Assembly: GCF_001969855.1 (NCBI RefSeq)
Contig: NZ_MRBL01000007.1
Span: forward strand, 248,001 to 312,000
Length of the DNA stretch: 64,000 bases
Origin: Bacillus haynesii
GTDB lineage: Bacteria > Bacillota > Bacilli > Bacillales > Bacillaceae
Direction: 5' to 3'
Below, in pieces: positions 26,189-34,289 of the stretch. The position numbers were made by a program, and so were the translations under genes. The first letter of the stretch is position 1. Each line of letters begins with the position of its first letter. The notes under the pieces are model-generated. The model had not been told where the DNA came from. It saw only the letters and a list, made by a program, of their open reading frames with translations, and did no database searches.

Positions 26189-28474
26189 ATGAAAAAGCTG
26201 CATCAAAGATATGTTTCACGGCGTAAAGGGAGTTTTTTTAAAAAAAGCTTTGTGCTGATCCTGCTGATTGCATGTATTCCCGGCTTATTGACGGGTGCAG
26301 GAATCTATTTGTTTTCGGCTGCAAAAATTGAAAAAGAGCTCCAACATCTGCACGAGAACCAGGTGAAGCGCCAAATCAGCCAAATCGATGACAAGCTGGA
26401 AGGGCTAGAAATCATGCTCTCCCAGCTTGCATATGATTCGCGACTGATGAACGGTCTGGCCGATGCCGATCTGCAAACGGACTTTCAAACGACGTACAGG
26501 CTCTCAAAATCGCTGTTTTTGCTTCAGGATCAAAATCCGCTCATTCACAAGGTTGAACTGTTCATTCAAGGGAAGGAGCCGATTCTCTTAAATCCGGAAT
26601 ACAGCGGAATGACCGACCGGAAAATCTTAAAGGCCTATCATTCACTGCTTAAAGACGATCAAAACGTTTATTGGAAAGACATGAGAGGAGCTCCTGCCGG
26701 AATGGCGCTTGTCCACAAAATTCCGGGAGGCATCTCAGAACCGTTCGGCGCGCTGATTTTGACGCTTGACCAAAGAGAAATGGAGCATTTGCTGGAAAGT
26801 CTTTCACCTTATTCAAAGGGAACAGCGCTCCTCTTTCATCATAACCAGAAGCCCGTTTTTTCTGGAAGCAAACGCGGCAAAATCAATTTTGAAAGCGTTT
26901 TAAAAAGGAGGCTTGAGAAACAAAAGAAGCAACAGGGTTCCTTTGTTATGGATTGGAAGGGAGGGGTGTATTCCGTTTCATACGGACGAATGGACAGATT
27001 GAACCAGGAATGGACCTATGTCTCGGCTTCACCGATGTCGGCGATTACGGCTCCGGTGTTGTTTTTATCAAAGCTCATCGCGTCGGTCAGCATCGCCGGG
27101 ATCGTTCTTGCCTTCATTCTGGCATGGTATGCGTCACACAAAATTTATTCACCTGTCGCAAGGCTGATCAAGCTCTGCTCAGGAGAGGGAAAGGCCGCCC
27201 ATTTTCCTGATGAATTTCATTGGCTCGAGAAGCGCTGGGAAGACCTGTCAGAGGAAAGCGGCAGACTGAAAAAGGAAATCCCCCAGGCTGCAAACGTTTT
27301 TTTTCAGCGCCTTTTAAGCGGATACTTTGCAGATGAATCAGAGAGGAATTTGAGAGATCGTCTGAAAAGGTGGGGCTGGGAAGCGAAAGACAATGTGTTT
27401 ACCATCATCGATGTCCAGCTGACGGGACTCTACGAAGGAAACGGATCTTTTACAAAAAAGGATGAAAGTCTGGCGGGCTTTCTGTTGGGCAACATTACGC
27501 GCGAACTGGCTGGAAGGACATTCAAACATATTTATATGAGCGATGTCCGTTCGTTATCGCTCGCGGTGCTGCTGATGAGCGGCAGGAAAACAGCCTTCAA
27601 GGAAGAAATCGCACAATTTGTGCGTGAGCTGACAGATGTGATCTACGGCGTATCCAGACTCCACGTCACAGTGACGGTATCAAAAAATGCTGACATGTTA
27701 AAAGACATTCCCGGCATTTATGAAGAGGTGAAAGAAGGCAGGCATTACAGACAGTTCGAAAACGCCAGCCAGGTGATCGATTTAAGCCGGCGGGAAGACA
27801 TGCCTCCTGCTGAATCATACTATCCGTTCGCCCTTGAAAAAGAGGTCGTCAGGGCGTTACGGCTTGAAGAAAGGGATGAAGTCGAAAGGCGGATCAGGAT
27901 GTTCATCCGGGAGCTGTCTGAAAAAGGAAAGACGGAAATCCGCATCCAGCCGGGCATGATGCAGCTGTTCGCAAAGATTCAGGAAGAGATCTTTCAGTCC
28001 GGTCTTCACCCTTATGAATTGTTCAGCCGAAAAAATCTGCTGCAGGAGCTTTCAGAGCTGAGGGAGCCGGAAAGGGCCGTCGGCTGGATAATGGAGCGTA
28101 TCGTAAGCCCGTATCTTAAAGAAATGGAAGGCAGGAAAAACAGACAGCAAAAACGGCTTGTCGAACAGGTGCTTGAGATGATTCATCAGCATTATATGAA
28201 CGATATCTCGCTTGAAAGCTGCGCTGATCAAGCCGGGACGAATTCGTATACGCTGAGCAAAGCTTTCAAACAAGTAACCGGTATCAATTTTATCGACTAT
28301 GTTACCCGTCTCAGAATCGAAAAAGCGAAAGAGCTCCTTCTTGAAACGAATAAAAAAATCCATGACGTTTCTGAAGAGGTCGGCTACAGACACAGCTATT
28401 TCAACCGGATTTTCAAGAAGCAGGTCGGCATTCCGCCGAGCCGCTACAGGCAGATTCATCAGGAATCTTCGTGA
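26189..28474 (+). CDS. yesS: Membrane-bound AraC-type regulator YesS
   Basis: 761 residues from ATG 26189 (GGGGGGAGAGGG before it), the B. subtilis YesS length. Helix at about 20-42, an extracellular part to about residue 285, a second helix (about 290-310), a long cytoplasmic region, and a C-terminal AraC DNA-binding domain (LESCADQAGTNSYTLSKAFKQ and IHDVSEEVGYRHSYFNRIFKK). It has no receiver or kinase domain, so it appears to be a one-component membrane sensor that binds DNA itself. It is probably a second activator of the pectin genes beside YesMN. Confidence 0.9.
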   Translation: MKKLHQRYVSRRKGSFFKKSFVLILLIACIPGLLTGAGIYLFSAAKIEKELQHLHENQVKRQISQIDDKLEGLEIMLSQLAYDSRLMNGLADADLQTDFQTTYRLSKSLFLLQDQNPLIHKVELFIQGKEPILLNPEYSGMTDRKILKAYHSLLKDDQNVYWKDMRGAPAGMALVHKIPGGISEPFGALILTLDQREMEHLLESLSPYSKGTALLFHHNQKPVFSGSKRGKINFESVLKRRLEKQKKQQGSFVMDWKGGVYSVSYGRMDRLNQEWTYVSASPMSAITAPVLFLSKLIASVSIAGIVLAFILAWYASHKIYSPVARLIKLCSGEGKAAHFPDEFHWLEKRWEDLSEESGRLKKEIPQAANVFFQRLLSGYFADESERNLRDRLKRWGWEAKDNVFTIIDVQLTGLYEGNGSFTKKDESLAGFLLGNITRELAGRTFKHIYMSDVRSLSLAVLLMSGRKTAFKEEIAQFVRELTDVIYGVSRLHVTVTVSKNADMLKDIPGIYEEVKEGRHYRQFENASQVIDLSRREDMPPAESYYPFALEKEVVRALRLEERDEVERRIRMFIRELSEKGKTEIRIQPGMMQLFAKIQEEIFQSGLHPYELFSRKNLLQELSELREPERAVGWIMERIVSPYLKEMEGRKNRQQKRLVEQVLEMIHQHYMNDISLESCADQAGTNSYTLSKAFKQVTGINFIDYVTRLRIEKAKELLLETNKKIHDVSEEVGYRHSYFNRIFKKQVGIPPSRYRQIHQESS

Positions 28475-28487
28475 AAGGGAGAGTGCT

Positions 28488-29204
28488 ATGAAACGAACAG
28501 ACAAAAAGCCAAAAGTGACAGTATATTTGGCCGGGGACTCGACCGTCGCAGACTGTCCCCCGCATGAAGCGCCGATGGCCGGCTGGGGACAGGTGCTTCC
28601 GCTGTTTTTCTCAGATGAGGCGGCGGTTGTGAATATGGCAAAAGGCGGGGCCAGTTCGAACAGCTTCATTGATGAAGGCCGGCTCGATGATATCACAGAT
28701 CGGCTTGAGGCTGGTGATTATGTGTTGATCCAGTTCGGCCACAACGATCAAAAGCCGTACGGAACAGACCCGTATACAACCTATCAGGAGCATCTTGTCC
28801 GCTATGTGGAAGCGGTTCGTGAAAAACAGGCGACTCCGGTTTTGATCACTTCCGCAGAGCGCAGACGTTTTGATCAAAACGGAAAGCCCGCCGACACACT
28901 CGGGGATTTTCCGAAAGCGATGAAGGCGCTCGCTGACAGCTTCGACGTTCCGCTGATCGATTTATGGTCCAAAACAAAAACGCTCTATGAATCTCTCGGA
29001 ATCAAAGGTTCAAAACGGCTGTTTGTCCACTTTCAGCCGCATGAGCATCCTCATTATCCGAATGGAATCGAAGACAATACCCATTTTTCCGAAGCAGGGG
29101 CCCGTCAAGTCGCCAGGCTGGTAACAGAAGGAATCAGAGAGCTTGGTCTGCCTCTATCGGCTTATCTTCATTGTGAAAGGAGCGATTTCCGTGCCGGAGT
29201 GTAA
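28488..29204 (+). CDS. yesT: Rhamnogalacturonan acetylesterase YesT (SGNH)
   Basis: 238 residues from ATG 28488 (GAAAGGGAGAG before it); earlier in-frame starts lie inside yesS. SGNH hydrolase of family CE12: block I YLAGDSTV with Ser18, block III FGHNDQKP, and the C-terminal DNTHFSEAGARQ with the Asp-His pair. No signal peptide, so it deacetylates imported oligosaccharides in the cytoplasm. YesY and the large esterase at 32581 are paralogues in the same locus. Confidence 0.92.
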   Translation: MKRTDKKPKVTVYLAGDSTVADCPPHEAPMAGWGQVLPLFFSDEAAVVNMAKGGASSNSFIDEGRLDDITDRLEAGDYVLIQFGHNDQKPYGTDPYTTYQEHLVRYVEAVREKQATPVLITSAERRRFDQNGKPADTLGDFPKAMKALADSFDVPLIDLWSKTKTLYESLGIKGSKRLFVHFQPHEHPHYPNGIEDNTHFSEAGARQVARLVTEGIRELGLPLSAYLHCERSDFRAGV

Positions 29205-29883
29205 TGTAAGAGAAGGAAGCCTGATGTATCAAAACCCTTTATCATCCCCTGAAGATCTCCGCGACTGGGTGATGGAAGGGAAAGGAATCACTCGTTTTCC
29301 GCACGGCCGCATGCATATGGAGAACGAACTCGACGCTGAGCAATATGGAGACGATGCCCATTTTGTTTACTGGTGTCCTGAGACATTCCCTGATGGAATT
29401 GTTGTGAAGTGGGATTTCTACCCTGTGCGGGAACCTGGCTTATGCATGACATTTTTTGCAGCCGCCGGCATGAACGGGGAAGATTTATTTGACGGGCGGC
29501 TGGCGGAGAGAACAGGGAAATATCCGCAATATCATTCAGGGGACATCAACACATTGCACCTGTCGTATTTCAGACATAAGCATGCTGATGAAAGAGCATT
29601 CCGAACATGCAACCTCAGGAAAAGCCGCGGATTTCACCTCGTCTGTGAGGGAGCCGATCCGCTTCCGCCCGCTGCTGACGCTTTGCCTCCTTACCGGATG
29701 AAGCTCATCAAGGACGGGGCATGCGTTCATTTTTCAATCAACGGGCTGCCCATTTTGGAATGGACGGACGACGGCAGGCGTTTCGGTCCTGTTTACGGCG
29801 CAGGAAAAATCGGCTTCAGACAAATGGCTCCGCTGAAAGCAGCCTATGCCAACTTTGAAGTGCGCAGGCTGCTGCGCGGCTGA
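29191..29883 (+). CDS. yesU: YesU, DUF1961 family, role unknown
   Basis: 230 residues from GTG 29191, eight bases after AAAGGAG and overlapping the yesT end by 14 bases in another frame. A beta-sandwich-like protein (concanavalin-like fold is known for B. subtilis YesU): DAHFVYWCPETFPDGIVVKW, LPILEWTDDGRRFGPVYGAGKIGFRQ. Such folds bind or cleave polysaccharides, but no activity is established. No signal peptide. The conserved position between esterase and yesV implies a role in handling RG-I fragments inside the cell. Confidence 0.85.
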   Translation: MPECNVREGSLMYQNPLSSPEDLRDWVMEGKGITRFPHGRMHMENELDAEQYGDDAHFVYWCPETFPDGIVVKWDFYPVREPGLCMTFFAAAGMNGEDLFDGRLAERTGKYPQYHSGDINTLHLSYFRHKHADERAFRTCNLRKSRGFHLVCEGADPLPPAADALPPYRMKLIKDGACVHFSINGLPILEWTDDGRRFGPVYGAGKIGFRQMAPLKAAYANFEVRRLLRG

Positions 29884-29897
29884 AAGGAGGATCGGGC

Positions 29898-30509
29898 ATG
29901 CGGGAAAAAGGCGTGATGGCGATGATGTACGGCGCTTGTGAAGCGATCATGAAAATCGCCTGGCTGAACGGGCTCTGGGTTTTATTCACGCTGGGAGGAG
30001 GCATTGTTTTCGGCTGGGCTCCGAGCACGGCTGCGATGTTCACGGTTGTGCGCAAGTGGCTGCTCGGCCGGCCGGACGCACCCGTATTCAAAACGTTTTA
30101 TCAAACGTATAAAAAAGAATTTTTCAAAACAAACGGACTTGGCTTCATCCTCATCGCCGCCGGAACAATTTTATTCGTAAACTATCAATTTTTCCGAGTC
30201 CGTGCGGATTTATTTTCGATCATGATCAGCTATGCCACACTGATCGCCGGGCTGATGTATTTCGTGGTTTTCGTTTATATTTTTCCGCTTTACGTTCATG
30301 TTCAGTTGCCGTTTGTCCGCTATTTTTCACAGGCTGCGCTGATCGGTCTCGTTCGCCCTTTGACGACGGCCGGAATGGCAGCTGCAGGAGGCTTGGTCGT
30401 TTATGTGCTGATGACGGTTCCGGGTCTGATCCCATTTTATGGTGTCAGTTTGTTTGCTCTTGTATCGATGTTCATCGCACATCGCTGTTTTTTGCGTTTG
30501 GAAGGCTAG
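29898..30509 (+). CDS. yesV: DUF624 membrane protein YesV
   Basis: 203 residues, ATG 29898 after GAAAGGAGG. Paralogue of YesL: LNGLWVLFTLGGGIVFGWAP followed by STAAMFTVVRKW, then four to five further helices. It ends the yesO-V gene run; the next gene has its own promoter 100 to 180 bases downstream. The function is unknown and is presumed linked to carbohydrate import. Confidence 0.9.
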   Translation: MREKGVMAMMYGACEAIMKIAWLNGLWVLFTLGGGIVFGWAPSTAAMFTVVRKWLLGRPDAPVFKTFYQTYKKEFFKTNGLGFILIAAGTILFVNYQFFRVRADLFSIMISYATLIAGLMYFVVFVYIFPLYVHVQLPFVRYFSQAALIGLVRPLTTAGMAAAGGLVVYVLMTVPGLIPFYGVSLFALVSMFIAHRCFLRLEG

Positions 30510-30618
30510 CTGCACCGTGCAAAAATGAGAAAAGTGAGCAAAAAAGGATCAATTGTGAAGGCTGAACCGCTAAAAGCCGGACTTGAACACATCTTTTCCC
30601 TTCGGCAAAAAAGTGCAA

Positions 30619-30647
30619 TTGAATAAAAATGGAAGCCGTAATAGAAT
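30619..30647 (+). promoter_or_regulatory. SigA-type promoter of yesW
   Basis: TTGAAT, 17-base spacer, TAGAAT. The cre site starts nine bases downstream of the -10 box, a position that would block elongation or initiation when CcpA is bound. Confidence 0.6.
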
Positions 30648-30655
30648 CCCTTTTA

Positions 30656-30669
30656 AGTAAGCGCTTACA
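30656..30669. promoter_or_regulatory. CcpA (cre) site upstream of yesW
   Basis: AGTAAGCGCTTACA matches the cre consensus at 13 of 14 positions. It lies between the yesW promoter and its start codon. Confidence 0.7.
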
Positions 30670-30688
30670 AAAATAGCGAAGGGAGAAG

Positions 30689-32560
30689 ATGATGAAGAAA
30701 GGAAAGAAAAGGTGGAAGAAACTGTTGGCCGCGTCATCTATTATATTCATCACGCTTGTGACCGGCTTCTCGGAACGAGCGGAAGCAGACGGGCGGACGG
30801 CTGCGCAGGCAAGGCAAATGGAATCGCTGAACCGGGGGCTTGTCGCTGTTAAAACGGGTAATGGTGTTTTTGTCAGCTGGCGGCTGCTCGGAACCGAGCC
30901 GTCTTCTGTTTCATTTAATGTGTATCGAAACGGAAAGAAGCTGAACGGTTCCCCGATTACATCGAGCACAAACTATCAGGATGCGGGCGGGGATTCGAAT
31001 GCCGTTTATCAAGTGCGCGCCGTTTTAAACGGCATGGAGCAGGCTCCTTCTGAATCCGTCGGCGTTTGGAATAAACAATACAAATCTGTTCCGCTGCAAA
31101 AACCGGCCGGAGGAAAAACGCCTGATGGAGTGTCATACACATACAGCGCCAATGATGCGAGCGTCGGCGACCTTGATGGAGACGGCCAATATGAAATCAT
31201 TCTCAAGTGGGATCCTTCCAATTCAAAGGATAATTCACAGGACGGATACACGGGAGATGTGCTGATTGACGCATACAAGCTTGACGGCACCATGATGTGG
31301 AGAATCAACCTTGGCAAAAACATTCGCGCCGGCGCCCATTATACGCAGTTTCTCGTCTATGACTTTGACGGCGACGGAAAAGCGGAAATTGCCATGAAGA
31401 CGGCCGACGGGACGAAAGACGGCAAGGGAAAGGTGATCGGCAATGCAAACGCCGATTATCGCAATGCCCAAGGCAGAATTTTGTCAGGGCCCGAATATTT
31501 GACGGTTTTTAAAGGCGATACAGGCGCTGAGCTTACAACAGTCAACTACGAACCCGCCCGGGGAAATGTAGCCGATTGGGGAGACAGCTACGGCAACAGG
31601 GTTGACCGCTTTCTGGCCGGTGTCGCATACCTTGACGGGGAGCGGCCGAGCTTTGTCATGGCACGCGGGTATTACACGAGAACAGTGCTTGTCGCTTACA
31701 ACTTCAGAGGCGGAAAGCTGACCAAGCTGTGGACGTTCGATTCGGATGCTCCCGGAAATGGCGCCTATGCCGGTCAAGGCAACCACAGTTTGAGCGTCGC
31801 TGATGTTGACGGAGATGGAAAGGACGAGATCATATACGGAGCGATGGCTGTCGATCATGACGGAAAAGGCCTCTACTCAACCGGATGGGGGCATGGGGAT
31901 GCTATGCACACAGGGAACCTGGACCCGTCAAGACCGGGACTGGAAGTCTTTCAAGTGCATGAAAACAGCAATTCTCCTTATGGGTTATCCTTCCGGGATG
32001 CGAAAACAGGAAAGATCATCTGGGGAGTTCACGCAGGTAAGGATGTCGGACGCGGAATGGCCGCTGATATCGATCCGCGCTACGAAGGAGCGGAAGTATG
32101 GGCGAACGGCGGTCTTTATACGGCAAAAGGTGTAAAAATCGGCAACACATTGCCTTCATCAACGAACTTCGGTATCTGGTGGGACGGCGATCTCCAAAGA
32201 GAGCTTCTGGACAGCAACAGAATTGATAAATGGGATTATCGAAATTCGCGAACCGTCAACTTACTGACAGCGTCCGGAGCGTCGGCGAATAACGGAACAA
32301 AAGCGACGCCGTCCCTGCAGGCTGACATTCTCGGAGACTGGCGTGAAGAAGTGGTCTGGCGAGCGGATGACAGCAGCGAATTGCGCATTTACACGACGAC
32401 AGATGTGACGGGACACCGCATGTATACGCTGATGCATGATGCAGTTTATCGCCTCGGGATCGCCTGGCAGAATGTCGGCTACAACCAGCCGCCGCACACC
32501 GGCTTTTATTTAGGCGAAGGCATGCAGACACCGGAGAAGCCGAACATTTATACACGCTGA
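30689..32560 (+). CDS. yesW: Secreted rhamnogalacturonan endolyase YesW (PL11)
   Basis: 623 residues; ATG 30689 or 30692 after GAAGGGAGAAG. A signal peptide (KKRWKKLLAASSIIFITLV ... about 37) directs export. The eight-bladed propeller of PL11 shows repeated calcium-binding DxDGDG motifs (GDLDGDGQYEI, YDFDGDGKAEI, ADVDGDGKDEI). It cleaves the alpha-1,4 bond between rhamnose and galacturonate inside RG-I by beta-elimination, starting extracellular breakdown. About two thirds of its residues recur in YesX downstream, which lacks a signal peptide. Confidence 0.94.
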   Translation: MMKKGKKRWKKLLAASSIIFITLVTGFSERAEADGRTAAQARQMESLNRGLVAVKTGNGVFVSWRLLGTEPSSVSFNVYRNGKKLNGSPITSSTNYQDAGGDSNAVYQVRAVLNGMEQAPSESVGVWNKQYKSVPLQKPAGGKTPDGVSYTYSANDASVGDLDGDGQYEIILKWDPSNSKDNSQDGYTGDVLIDAYKLDGTMMWRINLGKNIRAGAHYTQFLVYDFDGDGKAEIAMKTADGTKDGKGKVIGNANADYRNAQGRILSGPEYLTVFKGDTGAELTTVNYEPARGNVADWGDSYGNRVDRFLAGVAYLDGERPSFVMARGYYTRTVLVAYNFRGGKLTKLWTFDSDAPGNGAYAGQGNHSLSVADVDGDGKDEIIYGAMAVDHDGKGLYSTGWGHGDAMHTGNLDPSRPGLEVFQVHENSNSPYGLSFRDAKTGKIIWGVHAGKDVGRGMAADIDPRYEGAEVWANGGLYTAKGVKIGNTLPSSTNFGIWWDGDLQRELLDSNRIDKWDYRNSRTVNLLTASGASANNGTKATPSLQADILGDWREEVVWRADDSSELRIYTTTDVTGHRMYTLMHDAVYRLGIAWQNVGYNQPPHTGFYLGEGMQTPEKPNIYTR

Positions 32561-32580
32561 TGAAAAAGGGGAGCTGCATA

Positions 32581-34212
32581 ATGAAGCGATATGTTCGCTG
32601 CGTATGGGTCATCCCCCTCCTTTTCTTGTTCATCACGGGAATGGGGGGACCTGCGCAGCCGAAAGCCGCTGCCGCACATCACAGTCAGGATCTTTTTCTG
32701 TTCGACTTTGGAAAAGGTCCCGCTGAGAAGGATTATGTGAAAGTGAACGAGGCCTCCGCGTATCAAAATGGTGCAGGCTACGGATTTTCACGGGCAGGGA
32801 GCGCTGTATGCAAAAAGACGCAAAAAAAAGAAGCGCTCAAGAAAGACTATTGTGTCGTGAACCGGACGGCTTTTCTGGCGGATCTCTCCCCCGGCAAATA
32901 CCGCGTGACCGTATTTGCCTCATCCCGCGATGAATTGAAGCTTTATGCCGAAGGAGAGAAAATGGGAACGATCCCGGCCGGAGCAAAGGGAAGCTCAGCC
33001 GAAAAAGCGTTCACCGTTTCGGTGGAAGACGGGCGTCTCGATTTGGAGTGGAAAGGACCTCAGCCAAAAGTGTATGCCGTCGAAATGTCGAAGGTGTATC
33101 AGTTTGATTTTGGTAACGGGCCTCTTGCTCCGGGCTTTATTCCGGTCGGCGCGCAATCGGCTTATACCCCTCTAAAAGGCTACGGATTTGACGACACGGC
33201 AAAGGTGTCTTGTACGGACCGCGGTACGGCCGACCCGCTTCGTTCAGACTTCTGTATTCCGGATGGGACGGCGTTTACTGTCGATTTGCCTGACGGTCAA
33301 TATCATGTACAGATGATAACAGGAGATGCGCGGGCAAAAACGAACATGGATGTACGGGCAAACGGCATGCTTCAGCTGTATTCGTTTGGTGCGGAAGCGG
33401 GCGGATATAACGAAAAAACGTTTCCGATTCATATTTCCGGCGGCCGCCTTTCCATTCAAGCCTTAACAGCGAGAACAGCGCCGCGCCTCAATGCGTTGGT
33501 CATGACGAAGACGGCTTATCATGTAACAGATGACAAGACGACGGTCTTTCTGGCGGGAGATTCCACGGTCTCCGATTATGAACCAGGTTATGCGCCGATG
33601 GCAGGCTGGGGGCAATTTTTAGGCGGCTATTTCTCGGATGAAATCATCATCGACAACCAGGCGAAACGCGCGAGAAGCGCGAAAAGTTTTGTGGATGAAC
33701 GGTCGCTGGATACGATTTTGAACCGGATGAAACGGGGCGATTATGTGTTGATTCAGTTCGGCATCAATGACGCCGGGCAAGATCCGGCCCGCCATACAGA
33801 TCCGTATACGACATTTCAGGAATACTTGAGAACATATATTGACAAAGCCCGCGAAAAAGGAGGACGGCCTGTGCTCGTCACTTCTCAAAGTAAACGAACC
33901 TATGATGAAACGGGCGTTTTTTATAACAGCATCGGAGAATATCCGAACGCAATGAGACAGCTGGGGCGGGAAATGAACGTTCCGGTGATCGATTTAAACA
34001 AAAAAAGCATTGATTACTACAACGAGATTGGCGTTGAAGCGACTAAAAACGTATTTATGTTTTTAGAGCCGGGAGAAAGCCCGAATTATCCGGACGGCAT
34101 CCAGGACAGGGTGCATTTTCACGAGTTCGGTGCCAACCAGTTGGCAAGGCTCGTCACAGAAGAAATCTCCGATTTGAACATGTATCCGCTGAAACACTCG
34201 CTAAAGAAATAA
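32581..34212 (+). CDS. Secreted rhamnogalacturonan acetylesterase with tandem N-terminal domains
   Basis: 543 residues from ATG 32581 after AAGGGGAGCTGC; an in-frame ATG overlapping the yesW stop has no ribosome site. Signal peptide about 1-32. Two related beta-sandwich-like domains follow (about 38-170 and 174-310), each starting FDFG(K/N)GP and with a (G/K)GYGF element, resembling the ligand-binding N-terminal domain of some CE12 enzymes. The SGNH domain (318-543) has Ser328 in FLAGDSTV, FGINDAGQ, and DRVHFHEFGANQ. It would deacetylate the polymer outside the cell in step with YesW. No gene is known in this place between yesW and yesX in B. subtilis. Confidence 0.82.
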   Translation: MKRYVRCVWVIPLLFLFITGMGGPAQPKAAAAHHSQDLFLFDFGKGPAEKDYVKVNEASAYQNGAGYGFSRAGSAVCKKTQKKEALKKDYCVVNRTAFLADLSPGKYRVTVFASSRDELKLYAEGEKMGTIPAGAKGSSAEKAFTVSVEDGRLDLEWKGPQPKVYAVEMSKVYQFDFGNGPLAPGFIPVGAQSAYTPLKGYGFDDTAKVSCTDRGTADPLRSDFCIPDGTAFTVDLPDGQYHVQMITGDARAKTNMDVRANGMLQLYSFGAEAGGYNEKTFPIHISGGRLSIQALTARTAPRLNALVMTKTAYHVTDDKTTVFLAGDSTVSDYEPGYAPMAGWGQFLGGYFSDEIIIDNQAKRARSAKSFVDERSLDTILNRMKRGDYVLIQFGINDAGQDPARHTDPYTTFQEYLRTYIDKAREKGGRPVLVTSQSKRTYDETGVFYNSIGEYPNAMRQLGREMNVPVIDLNKKSIDYYNEIGVEATKNVFMFLEPGESPNYPDGIQDRVHFHEFGANQLARLVTEEISDLNMYPLKHSLKK

Positions 34213-34218
34213 GGTGTC

Positions 34219-34243
34219 GGGAGAGCCGGTCTCCGGTTCTCCC
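34219..34243 (+). terminator. Hairpin before yesX
   Basis: GGGAGAGCCGG-TCT-CCGGTTCTCCC with one G-T pair, followed by GTTCGCC and no T run. It is more likely an RNA-stabilising or attenuating stem than a full terminator. Confidence 0.45.
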
Positions 34244-34289
34244 GTTCGCCATTCCAAACCGTAAAGACCGTAAAGGGGGAGAGAGGACT

